This document shows, piece by piece, positions 42,770-53,983 of a stretch of 64,000 bases of DNA (positions are counted from its first letter, which is position 1; each line of letters opens with the position of its first letter). The position numbers were made by a program, and so were the translations under genes. The notes under the pieces are model-generated. The model saw nothing but the letters and a program-made list of their open reading frames with translations. It searched no databases and was not told the DNA's origin. The DNA lies in assembly GCA_017893485.1 (NCBI GenBank), contig CM030363.1, forward strand, positions 113,021,073 through 113,085,072, written 5' to 3'. The stretch comes from Hemerocallis citrina. Lineage: Eukaryota; Streptophyta; Magnoliopsida; Asparagales; Asphodelaceae.

Positions 42770-44618
42770 GTGGGTGTTTCTCATGACTTCTAGAATAGAA
42801 TTCATGTTAGAATTGAGATTGAATTGTGTATGTATATATAAACTGAAGTGATAGAATGATTGCTTAATTGAAATCTTTCATGCTATATGTAATGTGAAGG
42901 ATTGATAAAGAACTAATGATATTTAGAAAACTGGAAACGACCTGTACAGTCGACCGATTTTAGGAGCAGTCGACTAGTACGATGAATATAGATTATGTAC
43001 AGATTGAAATTCCATGAAACGGTGTATTTTAAATCCTGATTTTCCTAGCATGCTAAGTTTGGAATTGTTATTTATCTCCGTAGACAAGTAATACAAGTGT
43101 ATGATTAAAATTGTATTTAGATGAAAGAAAATACTAGTTGTGTGAAATTTTACATTTAATCGAAAATTATGTTGTGATGTTAATAAACAGAAAAGAATTA
43201 CATGTTTATGTTGGCATGAGCATATTGTAGTGTGACAAAGAAAGATGTGTGAATAGAATGAAGGAATGATTCCTTAATTTGAAAATTTAACATGTTCAGT
43301 CGACCGAATGTGTATAACAGTCGACTGTACTGAGCTTGAAAAGTTACATAATTGAACTCTGCAGAACAGCTGACTGCGTTAAATGACAGTCGACTGCCCT
43401 GTAAATGATATTTGAATATTGAACGCTGTGGAATAGCCGACTGGCCATGTGCAGCAGTCGACTCTTCCGAGCAGTTTATTGAAGGACTTTGTTTGGCTGA
43501 ACAAGTCGACTGGATAAGTTCTAAGTCGACTGTCCAGATTACTTTTTCACATATTAGGAATTCTGTGATTTTGTTTTATGATAAAGATTGTGAATCTTAT
43601 GTTGAATGATTATTGGATGTGACAGTTTAAGTAAACTCTGTTTGTCTTTGCATGAATTTTTATACCTGAAATGAAGTGAATCATTTATTTGAATTTATGA
43701 AAGTTTACATGATTATGGAAACTATGAACATGAAAAAGAAAGTCTATTGTGATTATGAAAAATGAACTCATGAGCTGGAAATACTCAGATTTTTAGTAAC
43801 TGTGAATTGGAATTGAAACAAAAGAGTAGCTAAGTCTCCCCCGCCTTTTGGAAAGAAATGAAACGAAATTTGAATTGAAGGACCAAGGTTGGTCTTGTTT
43901 GAATGAATGAGTCCGGTTTAGTGGAGAGGCTAACTCTAGAGCTTTGATTTTGTTCATGATTCTAATAAAATAAGGACTAGATACATAGTGAAGATGTGAT
44001 GAAAGTAAGAGAAAAACATTGAGTATGAGGGCCATTGGATTGGCGGCGAGAGCGTATCCCAGGATGTCCCATGATGAGTCATAATAGGGCCTGGATACTG
44101 CTCCAGAGTACGGTCTCGGTGGCGACGCTCGTGGGGTGTTGGACGACTGCGGGTGGTGTCATGTCTATGGTAGGAGCTGAATTATCACAGGATGCCTGCA
44201 TGATGAGTCATGTGTCAGTGCGTTGGGATTCCACCCAGGGCGCCTAGATATGAGTTCGTATGTCGGAAAACATCTAGGATACTTACCGTAGTTACAGTAG
44301 TAGATTAAGTCATGACGAGGGATTGAACCCTACAAGATGAAGTACGATTAAGGGCTTGCCCTCGGACCTATGTAGTATGGGATGCATAGAATCCGAACAA
44401 GTGCACTTTAGTGTCATATAATATAAATAATTGCTTGAAGGACTAAGTGCACAATCACAACACGACATCAATAGGGTATTCCCTTTAATTTGATATGTGA
44501 ACAAGTTTGTGATTTGTTAAGAAATGAGAATCGTTATACTGTCTGGGGCATAGAGAGGATGGCCATGTATAATTATCGTCGGTTGAATAAACTGACGTAC
44601 CCACAGTTTTATATGCAG
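42770..44618 (+). other. Candidate LTR intron in A2 (right)
   Basis: AACAAG|GTGGGTG donor-like; CAGTTTTATATGCAG|GA acceptor-like; CTGAC at 44592-44596 with the A 23 nt before the AG. The span is 1849 nt. The first exon from TATA would be about 170 nt and the second about 270 nt to the LTR end. Confidence 0.45.
42947..43532. repeat. Five paired CAGTCGACTG-like palindromes (right copy)
   Basis: 10-mers start at 42947, 42967, 43297, 43318, 43367, 43387, 43434, 43455, 43503 and 43523. Within-pair spacing is 20, 21, 20, 21 and 20; gaps between pairs vary from about 47 to 330. Six or more copies keep GTCGAC. They lie inside the candidate intron of A2. Confidence 0.9.
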
Positions 44619-44895
44619 GATCATTGGCTTAGTAAAGGTTAAAGGAGAACTGATGCTCAAAGATTATTATTTATTGTTGCATCTTTTGTATAATGTTGTA
44701 ATTGCTTCCGCTGTCATTATTTGTAAATTATTGATGTATATGCTCCCGCTGTAAAATATAAAGTGTAAAATCTCTTGTAACTCTGATGTATAGTGGGAAG
44801 TTTCAATTCCTTGTACAATTGTACTGAATGAGACGAAAAGATCCTATAGAACTCTCGAATTCAGTTGTATTTAGAATTCGGGGCGTTACATGCAA

Positions 44896-47231
44896 AGTGT
44901 GATCTTTATCTTAGAAATTACCATGCTACTATGAATTATATGTTTGACATGTGCTAGAGTAAGAAAATTGTACTTGGGTGGCTAGTTAATTGAATGAGAA
45001 GCATGGAAATGTGAAATTACCTAAATTGACTTGATGATTGCAAGAAAAAGAAGAATTCTGTTGTAGAAATGATTGTATCATAATAACAAAATTAAGAAAG
45101 AGATCTAGAGAAATTTTGAGTGCAAGTTATGAAGAAACTACACTTGTTTTCGCATTTTCAAAGATTTTAGATGAAAATACATGGGAAAGGAAAAATTCTA
45201 TTTTTGTGTCAAAAAGTAAGTTTTATTTTACTGATATACTGTAAATTCATAAAAACTATATTCTGAAATTTTAGAATATAATTCAAATAGAAAAGAGTTT
45301 TAAAATACTTGTTTTTATAAAAATTCGTAAAAGACAGAGACTTGAATTATAACCCCTTTAACCCAAGTCAAATCGAATTATTCACTTGGACTTATTGGTC
45401 TTTGGGTGCACTTGGGTTCGGTTAATGTAGCGTTCGGGTTGGTCTTTGGTTATGGGTTCGAAACTGGGCAGACCCTTTTTATTTTCAAAATCCTTTAAGA
45501 AAAAAATCTGAAACCCCAAAAGTTAACTTATGTGGACTTAAGTCCTCTTCATAACGTGTTGGCTTTGGGCTTTCTTGTCTTCAGTTGCAGCACAGTGCGT
45601 TTACTGTAGCACGGGTGTGCCTTGGGTCTCGGGTTCGAAACTTGGGTCTGACATTTAAAAACAGTTTTTTTTTTATTTTTTGGGTTTATTCTCAGTTTTT
45701 TGGACTTTAAAAATTCCTAAATATATATTATAATTATGTTAAAAAATCCAGATCTTAGAAAAAATATTTCTACAATATTTGGTCTAATAAAATGGGATTT
45801 AGAAGCAAAAAATTTGAGTAGAGACTATTAAAAGAACTCCATACACTTGATATTTGTGTGAATAAAAATATGGCTTAATTCTAGGGAGAAGTCTATGAAG
45901 TTTATGAAATGAATTGTGTATGGAAACTTAAAGAGTGATTTTATTATGGACTTTTATTCATGAAATTGTGCTATTTATACATTGGGAAGTTAAATGAAGA
46001 TATAATTGTGGTTTTGAACCAGGTAAAGGAAGGAAATAATAATGTGAAAAATAAATGGATTATGCGGAGTTTAATTTTAAATGTCAAAGGAATAATTTGA
46101 AATTGGCACTTTGTGTATGAAATTGATACGTGGAAATGGAATGGAAATCATGTAGATTTATGAGAACAATTTGATCAGTGTGAATACTCAATTCTGTGAA
46201 CATTTAATGAGATTAAGAACTAGAGTGTAGCTAAGCCTCATACCGGCATCGAATGAAATTGTTGAGATACGTTTTATGAAAAGACCAAGATTGGGTCGTG
46301 TTATTGAATTAATGGTTAAGACCGGTATAGTGGGAGTGCTAACTCTAGGGGTTTGATTTTATTCATGATTCAAATAAATTAAGGACTAGACACATAGTGG
46401 AGATGTGATGAAAGTAAGAGAAAAACATGAGTATGGAGGCCATTGGATTGGCGGTGTGAGAATGTTCACAGGATGTCCCCATGATGCGTCATGAATAAGG
46501 CATGGATACTACTCCAGGATACCATCCCGATGGCGACGCTTGTAGGGTAGTCTATTGACTACGGGTGGTGCCATCGTCTATGGTAGGAGGTGAATTGACC
46601 ACAGGATGCTTACATGATGAGTCATGTGTCAATGTGTGGGGTTCTTTCCAGGGTGCCTGGACATGGGCTCTTAACTCATAGAACACCTAGGATACTTACC
46701 GTAGTTACTATAGTAGATTAGGTCATATCGAGGGATTGAACCTTACAAGATGAAGAACGATTAAGGGGTTACCCTCGGACCTATGTAGTATGGACTGCAT
46801 AGACTCTGAACAAGTGCGCATTAGTGTCATATAAATAAATAACTGCATTAAGGACTAAGTGCACATTCACAACACGACATTAATAGGATAGTCCTCGTAC
46901 ATCTGTTTGTGACAAGTATGTACTTTCTAAGTAAAAGAAAATTGATGTATTATATCCTAGTATCAGTTCAATGAACAGACGTGCCTACAATTTTTATGTA
47001 GGATAAAGTGATTGACAAGATTAAAGTATGCATGCCGCTTAAAGAATGATCCAAGTGTTGTACATTTTATTCTTGTAATTATTGTAAATTGGTTCTGTTG
47101 TTTAAGTGTAATTTCAATGTAACTCTGATGTAATAAATGTTTTAAATTCCTTGTATAAAATTGTACAAAGTGAAGTGTAAAGATTCTGTGGAACTTCGAA
47201 TTCGGTCATATTTGAAATTAGGGGTGTTACA
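44896..47231 (+). mobile_element. Element D 3' LTR, second part
   Basis: It resumes after the A2 duplication and ends GGGGTGTTACA, followed by target duplication AATCT (47232-47236). It holds the two B-box-like modules, the signature at 46795-46811, decayed hairpin and acceptor blocks at 46960-47001 and AATAAA at 47132-47137. Confidence 0.95.
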
Positions 47232-47236
47232 AATCT

Positions 47237-48078
47237 TATAACTTGTAAATAGGTTACATGTAACTTGTAAACAAGAATCAAGTAATCTTGTAACAGGTTA
47301 CATGTAACTTGTAAACCGGAATCATGTAACTTGTAAACATGAGTCATGCACGTGTTCAGTGTTAATCTCAAGTCTAGCAATGTTTTATAGACCCTAACTA
47401 ATGCATGCAATCCTGCATCCCATACCATACGTTCAGGGGCATACAAACATGTCATGTTTAGACTCTAATGGTGAATTCTATAGGGTCATCTACTTAGGTC
47501 TTGCACTGATATTAACCGGAATCATATCATATCATGTAACCAAGAATCCTATCATGTCATGTAATCATGTAATGGATTGTAGAGGTGGCCCCGTCGGCTT
47601 TAGACGTGGCACTTAGTTCCATATAACTTGTAAATAGGAAATAAGTAATCAAGTAATCATGAGTCACTATTACGAGAAACACGGGCCTTCTTCCGATTGC
47701 ACTCTCCTATATTGTCCACTAGGTCTTTTCCTTATTACCCCCGCTTGTTATTCTTTTACAATACTCAACATGAACAATGCAACTAGTGAAGCGGGTATCA
47801 GGACATGATCAAGGAGTATCAAGGCTATGTAATGATTGATATAAAGTTTAATTCATTAAATGCAGGAAAATAAACATATTTACAATTAAGAACATGAAGT
47901 TATAAGTCTGGACAACATTACGTCGATATACAAAAACTACAGGAAAGCGAATTAGGTTCCATCAGAGATTCCGTCAGAGGTTACAACACATATTCACATG
48001 ACACATTTAGACTACAGCAGCTTAGTCTATCGGCTAGTTCTTATTGGGTTTACTGAGTAGGTAGCAACTCAAGACGAC
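47237..48078 (-). repeat. Old LTR G segment (right copy)
   Basis: Continuous with 19781 and below before D inserted. It contains the TTACATGTAA motif cluster (47237-47345) and, on the minus strand, the diverged LTR signature at about 47415-47431. No gene; two frames of about 70-113 codons show no domain. Confidence 0.5.
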
Positions 48079-48083
48079 ATTAT

Positions 48084-50944
48084 TGTAATGCCCCGATTTT
48101 CATTGAATGAAAATTATTTATTTTGCATGTAGTGTGCACGTGCAATATTTTGGTAACTATTTTCATCATGATGAGTGTAGACATTTATATATGTCCTCTT
48201 TGATTACTTTTTGGATAAAGCCCCTTTTCAAATAGACAAAAAAAGCCTTTCTTTTTAAAAGCCCAAATCTAATTTAATTGTTATTTTTTTAAAATTATTA
48301 TTTGGCCCAAAAACTAAATCCCATGAGCTATTTTATTTTTAAATACAACTTGTAATGTAGAATACATTTTAAAGATTATTTTATGCAAAATATAATGTAC
48401 AAATTTTAAATGGAGACCAAGTTGCATACACGTGCACTACACGTACACGTGCAATATGCACAAGGCATGGCCGGTTGGAGCTTTAGGAGGAAAAAGAATT
48501 TTGAGTGGAGTCATGGTGGGGTGGTTACTTAATCATGGGTAGTTAGTGTAACTCCTCCTTAAATCCTAGCCATTTGTTTCTAACTCCTACTTCAATCCTA
48601 GCCTTCCATTTTCCTAAATTTTTAGTATAAACACCCCCCTAGCCTAGTTATTCTTGTGCTAATTATTTCCTCCAACCTATAGTCTAAAATACATTATCTA
48701 GTAGCTTATTAAGTGAGTAAAAGATTGAGAGATTGTGTGGGGATTGTGCTTGCATCCAAGAAGAGATGGCCGGCATCAACAAGGGGAGGCTCTCGGTTTT
48801 GGCATTGTGGAAGGCTCGAGTGCGCGCTTCTAGGAGGAGGATCGTCCATTTGCAAGGACATTCGTTTAGGAGGTTGCTAGTTGTATTTCTCTCCATATAA
48901 GGTGGGTAAATTTTCCATGTTTCTAATTAGGAATGCATGCTAGATTTGAATGGAAAGAATGATGTATGAAAAAGATTAATAAGGGTACACATTAAATTGA
49001 AAAAAAATGAACTATTGATTGGTTGAAATGTTGATATGAAATTGTTTTAAATAAACTTGTTGAACATGAGAGCTTGTTGAACATCGAAATGTTTAATAAA
49101 CAGAGGGAATTGTTTTAAATAAACTTCGAGTTGCACTATTGACAACTTGAGCGCATAGCTCAATTGGTTGGGATTCTTCTATTTGCTACAGTAAGGGTTC
49201 GGGTCTCATGAGATGCTGGTTTGAATCCCCTTAGCAACATACTTTTTTGCATCTTGTGGAAAAAAAAAATAAAGTATAGCGGCCGAGAGCATTAGATGCT
49301 CTCAGCCACTCTTTCTAATGCATACAGCGTTCGGCCTAGTGGTCTGTGCCTTGGGCGGTTTTCCCTGTGGTCGTGGGTTCGAATACTGGGTTCGGCCAGT
49401 ATTTTGTTTGGGGGAAAAATATTTTTTTGAGGATTTTTAATGATTAAAAAATTACGAAAAAAATATAGTTATTATCCTAAAATTATGTGGGACTTGTGAA
49501 AAATAATTTGAGGATTATTTGCATTAAATGGAGTATGTTTGGAAAATAAATGTATAATTTAGAACTATGATTATACACTTGTATGTTATGAAAGTTGCAC
49601 CTTGCAAAAAGACTTGAAATAAAATGTTAGCAAAGAAGTGAAATAAAGATAGAAATTATATTATGTGATGTAATGTGAATTATTCTCATTGGAGAATAAT
49701 GTGAAAATACGAAATGTGAATATTCAATAGTGTTGTGATTATATTGATGAAATCCATGGGGAATAATTGAATTCCATGTATGGCTATGGACCTATGAATA
49801 AATTAGAGATCATGCTATTGAAAAAGAAAATCTGTTATGATTATGAAGATGAACTTATGAGTTGGAAATGCTCAATTTTTGGAAATTGTGAATTGGAATT
49901 GAAACAAAAGAGTAGCTACGTCTCCCCCGGCAATTGGAATGAAATGAAATGAAATTTGAAATGAAAGACCAAGGTTGGTCGTGTTTAAATGAATGAATAA
50001 GTCCGGTTTAGTGGAGAGGCTAACTCTAGAGCTTGATTTTGTTCATGATTCTAATAAAAACCAAGGATTAGTACATAGTGGATACGTGATGAAAGTGAGA
50101 GAAAAACACGAGTATGGAAACTAGAGTTTACGGTGCGGGTGTGTGAGCCACAGAATGTATGCTTGATGAGTCAAGACATGGCATGGGCACAACTCAGTAA
50201 TGATCGGACTTTAGCTACGCGTGTGGGATGTTTGGTGACTGCAAGATGATCGTGTTCAGGGAGGAGGCTGAATTGCCACAGAATGTATGCTTGATGAGTC
50301 AAGACATGGCATGGGATTTCCCTCCAGGGTCCTGTACACGTGCTTGTACTCATAGATCATCTAGGATACTCATCGTAGTTACAGTAGTAGATTAAGACAT
50401 GACGAGGGATTGAACCCTACAAAGATGAAGAACGATTAAGAGGCTTGCCCTCGGACCTATGTAGTATGGGATGCATAGAATCCGAACAAGTGTGCATTAG
50501 TGTCATATAATATAAATAACTGCATTAAGGACTAAGTGCACAATCACAACATGACATCAATAGGGTAGTCCCTTTAGCTGAAATGTGACAAGTTTGTGTT
50601 TGTTAAATATGGAAAATGATTTATACTATTTCCGGCATAGATAGGATGGCCGCGTATAATGTTCGTCGTTTGAATAAGCTGACGTACCCACAGTTTTGTA
50701 TGCAGGGTAAATGACATGATAAAGATTAAAGAGGAACAGATGCTTAAAGATTATTCAATGTTGTTGTACATTTATTTAAATGTTGTAAATTCGCTTCCGC
50801 TGTGCAATGTAAATTGTAAAGTTTTTCATGTAACTCTGATGTAAAGTGAAAAGTTCAAATTTCCTTGTAAAATTGTACTAAATGAAGTGGAAAGATCCTG
50901 TAGAACTCTCGAATTCAGTGTATTTTGGGATTCGGGGCATTACA
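48084..50944 (+). mobile_element. Solo LTR A1, right copy (2861 bp)
   Basis: TGTAATGCCCC to GGGGCATTACA, target duplication ATTAT at 48079-48083 and 50945-50949. TATAAACA at 48626-48633, followed by CCCCCC. Donor-like AAG|GTGGGT at 48902, tRNA-like modules near 49150-49230 and 49325-49400, signature 50461-50477, hairpin-like 50664-50684, acceptor-like AG 50704-50705. About 434 bp present in the left copy is missing and replaced by 24 bp at 49042-49065. Confidence 0.95.
48902..50705 (+). other. Candidate LTR intron in A1 (right)
   Basis: ATAAG|GTGGGT donor-like; GTTTTGTATGCAG|GG acceptor-like; CTGAC at 50679-50683 with the A 23 nt before the AG. The span is 1804 nt after the internal deletion, against 2218 nt in the left copy. 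Confidence 0.45.
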
Positions 50945-50949
50945 ATTAT

Positions 50950-51992
50950 CCTATGTGAAATTTGACTAGAAAGTTTACTACAATTCTCACAAAAGTCATG
51001 ATTTAACTCCTGAGACTATTCATCAATAAATTCAACAATTACAGGTTCAAATTCTTAAGTTAATCTACTAAATGAATTATTAGAACATGACGACACAAAA
51101 ATAAGCTGTGAATCTAGAATTATAACAGCACATTGGTGAATTTAGAATAACTTGTGATCTGTAAGTCAGATTTACTGTCAAGTGTCCTGGGTTCCTAACA
51201 CAGAGGGCTAGGACTTCTATTGAAATTTCCCGAAGTGATTATAACTACTACTGGGTCGATACTTGGGTTCTCTACTGGTCTAGTGTACTAGCAGGGTTCT
51301 AGAGTAAAATCTACATATATATAACCGGTCTGGAAATCTATTAAAAAATCATACAAAAATTATATTACGACTCGTAATAAAGTCTAGTAGTATGCTGATG
51401 AATATCAAGTCCTAACTCACCTGTTAACATGACATTTTAATTTGTGAAACTTGCCGATGTGCTATAAGCAACAATCTGGAATGTGTAGACATAGCAGTAC
51501 CAAAAACCTGATAACTCATTATCTACAACTTGGAATTTGAATCCGTCGAATGTTCCAGAAACTAGATTCACAAGGCTACGACTCTAGTGTTCAAAGCTCT
51601 GATTCATTTGAACAGTAGCTAAGTCAAAATCTAGCTAAAGGTTACGTCAACAGCAAGACAGAAACTTGCCAATTCAAATTGTGATAGTTCTTACTTGCAA
51701 AAATATAGTTTATAGAAGTATTGAAAAACTCATATCAGCAAAAAATCAAATTCGTTTTTGTGCAATGAATATGATGAAAATGGAAAGCTACGATCTTTTG
51801 ATGGACTCAAGTCATGAAGGCAAAAGAATTGATTCGATTCAATATAACGACTAATCTATATATGGGAACATCATGAAATATGAATACTAAAAGAATAACG
51901 AATTTCAAATGCGATGATCTAATTTCTAATTGCGGGAGATCAAATGATATAGTTGTACGGAATAAAGGAGACGTACAAGCGATACATGCCTT
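50950..51992 (-). repeat. Old LTR G segment (right copy)
   Basis: About 1 kb without coding signal between A1 and E. On the minus strand it has loose copies of a response-type unit (short lines of 60-70 bases such as AGATTCACAAGGCT, TTCCAGATTGTTGC), rather like the 180-190-bp units in LTRs B and E. It is the target DNA for both flanking LTRs. Confidence 0.45.
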
Positions 51993-51997
51993 AATAC

Positions 51998-53982
51998 TGT
52001 AAGATCTCGCAAAATAGTATGTAACTATTTTGTACATTAGTTCGTGCACAATTCAGAATTTGCACGTGTTAATGGATTTTTCTCGATTTTTTTAATTGGT
52101 TAAGTATTTGGACATATTACTTAATATTTTTCAAGCCCGACAATGGTACACTTGTTGAATCGGAGTTGGGATAATTTCTCAATTAAATTGCACGTATGTC
52201 TCAACTATAATTGGGACGGAACGTATATTATTTCTATATTGATAAAATTATTTTTTATACAACCATACAAATATTTTCTTTTGAGATGTGTATGCATTTG
52301 TCATGAATGTAGATATGAGTATGTATGTGTATGTATATGTGTATGTATTTTGGTATAATTATCCATATTAACCCTAAACCTAAACCATTCATCCAAAACC
52401 CTAAACCATTTATTAAAACTATGTGCTAGTTTTGAAGATATGGTCACCCCCACTCTTTCTCTTTCTCTATATTGGCCGGCAACCCCCTCTCCCCTCCCTA
52501 TTCTCCATTTTCTTTTCCAAGAAAGAAAACCATCCATTTCTTCATTCTTTCCAAAAGCCTAAAATTCTACTTCTTCCAAAAATCATCCTTTTCTCATTTT
52601 TAGCATTTCTACACTTCCAAATACCTTCATGGAGCTTAGGTAGAGAAGGTCCAAACAAAGGAGCATGATCTAGAGTGAGGAGCCAAAGAAAGAGAGCAAA
52701 AGGAGCTAGGTGGAGGAGAAGATCAACAAAAGCTTCATGTGGGTGACTTCTCAAACTCTATGTATGTTGAATATTTTTATGATTGATGAATGGTGAAATA
52801 GCTATTTTTGGGCTTCCTTAATGGTGTTAATGAAGTCTTTTATGTACCTACTTGAGTTCTAGTGCTAGAATTATTAATTGATGGGAAAAGATTGAATCTT
52901 GAGAAAAATTAGGCATATTGGATTAGAAAAATCATAACTTGGGGTTATGGTAGAATTTGAGGTTGAAATTTTTATGGTAGAATCCTGATTGCATCCTTAA
53001 TGTTCATCCAATATTTTGTGGATTTTTAAGGTGATTTGACATTTTAATAAATTCTCTAAAGTTGTTGTTTGGAGCAAAAGTTGTTATTTTGTTGAATTCT
53101 AAACATGCTTGATTTAAAAGAACATAACTTTATGCTATAATAGAAATTGAGGTTGAAATTTTTATGGTAGTATCATGATTGTGTCCCTAATGTTCACCCT
53201 AAATTTTGTGAGTTTTGGAGGAGGTTTGATATTTTTTAAAAATCTATTAAGTTGTTGTTTCGAAAAGCAAAACTGCTGTTTGCGAAATCTAACATGTCGA
53301 CTTGTAAAGTTTGTATCTCCATGATCACTATGAATTTAGAGCTGAGATTTTTACTGGAGCTTTTTATACATGTTGGGTGTGGTATAATATTTTAATAAAT
53401 TTCATATCCTTGCTGTTTGGGAAAAGAATTTATGCGGTATTGAAATTTTAATATGCTTCACTTGCAAAAAACATAAATCCTTGAATACTTTGAATCTAGA
53501 GTTGAAATTATTATAGTATGTGATCTTACATGTTTTTATCAAATCACCCAAATTTCATAATTTTTGGAGAATGTTTGATATTTTTACAAAATCCATCAAG
53601 TTGCTGGCTTGGAAAGAAAAGCTGCTATTTTTGTCGAATCTAATACGTTGATTTATAAAATTTTGTATCTCCATGATCACAATGAATCTAGACCAGAGAT
53701 TGTTACTGGAGCCTCTTATCCATGTTTACAATAACTCTACCAAATTTCGTAATTTTTGATCAAGAGTTTTTATTTCTTTTAAATCAGTTTTGATTCAGTT
53801 ATTGAAAAATGGATAAATTTGTTAGTAAATTTATATCCCATTCAAACAATCAAAACTTTTTTGTATACTTGGAATTCTTTGTTAAATTTTGGATATGTAT
53901 TTGTCCTATGTGTCTAGAGCAATTCTGCAAAGTATTATAAGGTCTTGAGATCGTTTGTTATTTTTAACTGTGTTTTATTGTG
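51998..53982 (+). mobile_element. Solo LTR E, first part
   Basis: It starts TGTAAGATCTCGC after target pentamer AATAC (51993-51997). Hairpin at 52009-52033. A leader with telomere-like CCCTAAACC near 52372-52410. A donor-like CAT|GTGGGTGA at 52739 lacks the usual AAG. Five diverged units of about 180 bases from 52920 to 53780. It ends in the LINE target duplication (53966-53982). Removing the LINE gives a LTR of about 4456 bp. Confidence 0.85.
52920..53780 (+). repeat. Five diverged units of about 180 bp in LTR E
   Basis: Each has a CATAACTT- or TGTATCTCCATGATCAC-like start, then GAATCTAGAGTTGAAATTTT and TTATGGTAG-type text, then ATCATGATT or TTACATGTT. Starts are near 52930, 53123, 53312, 53470 and 53667. 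LTR B has a similar series at 16290-17000 (GATCTGAAATTTT, GAACTAGATTCTAAAATTT). Confidence 0.65.
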
Positions 53983-53983
53983 G

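Larger units (their letters stand above)
42052..44890 (+). mobile_element. Solo LTR A2, right copy (2839 bp)
   Basis: TGTAATGCCCC to GGGGCGTTACA with target duplication TGCAA at 42047-42051 and 44891-44895. There is no internal region. TATAAATA is at 42573-42580, followed by CCTCCCTC. Donor-like AAG|GTGGGTG at 42770, paired palindromes 42947-43532, signature 44372-44388, hairpin 44577-44597, acceptor-like AG 44617-44618. Its first base is the inner end of the right inverted-repeat arm. Confidence 0.95.
19782..47231 (+). mobile_element. Element D: Tekay-type Ty3/gypsy retrotransposon with nested insertions
   Basis: This is a complete element with target duplication AATCT on both sides. Order: 5' LTR (19782-20280 and 32971-35832), PBS, acidic ORF, gag, protease, RT, RNase H, integrase, chromodomain, PPT, and 3' LTR (41027-42051 and 44896-47231). 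Element C interrupts the 5' LTR and solo LTR A2 the 3' LTR. With insertions removed each LTR is 3361 bp and the element about 11.9 kb. The LTRs differ at roughly one base in 12-15 over the first 250 bases, so it is old. Gag-pol is broken by stops and is not functional. Confidence 0.95.
42052..52207 (+). repeat. Right arm of the large inverted repeat
   Basis: Reverse-complement partner of 1-10601. It starts exactly at the TG of LTR A2, but here A2 has a proper TGCAA duplication, so this arm keeps the original arrangement and the left arm is the rearranged copy. It is about 450 bp shorter, mostly because of one deletion in A1. Confidence 0.95.

Noticed and set aside
42947..43532. CRISPR array for the paired palindromes
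   Set aside because: Eukaryotic LTR sequence, 10-bp motifs with spacers of 10-11 and then variable gaps, and no cas genes.
49148..49235. Functional tRNA gene
   Set aside because: A- and B-box-like motifs are there but no complete cloverleaf or discriminator end is visible, and the spacing and arms do not fit.
52370..52412. CCCTAAACC-type words as interstitial telomere repeats
   Set aside because: Irregular words, only a few copies, inside an LTR leader; also seen once or twice near 15763 and 61107. No true array.
53945..53983. ATG at 53945 as the true start of the LINE protein
   Set aside because: These codons lie in the flanking LTR and target duplication; the LINE itself starts at 53983 and is 5'-truncated.
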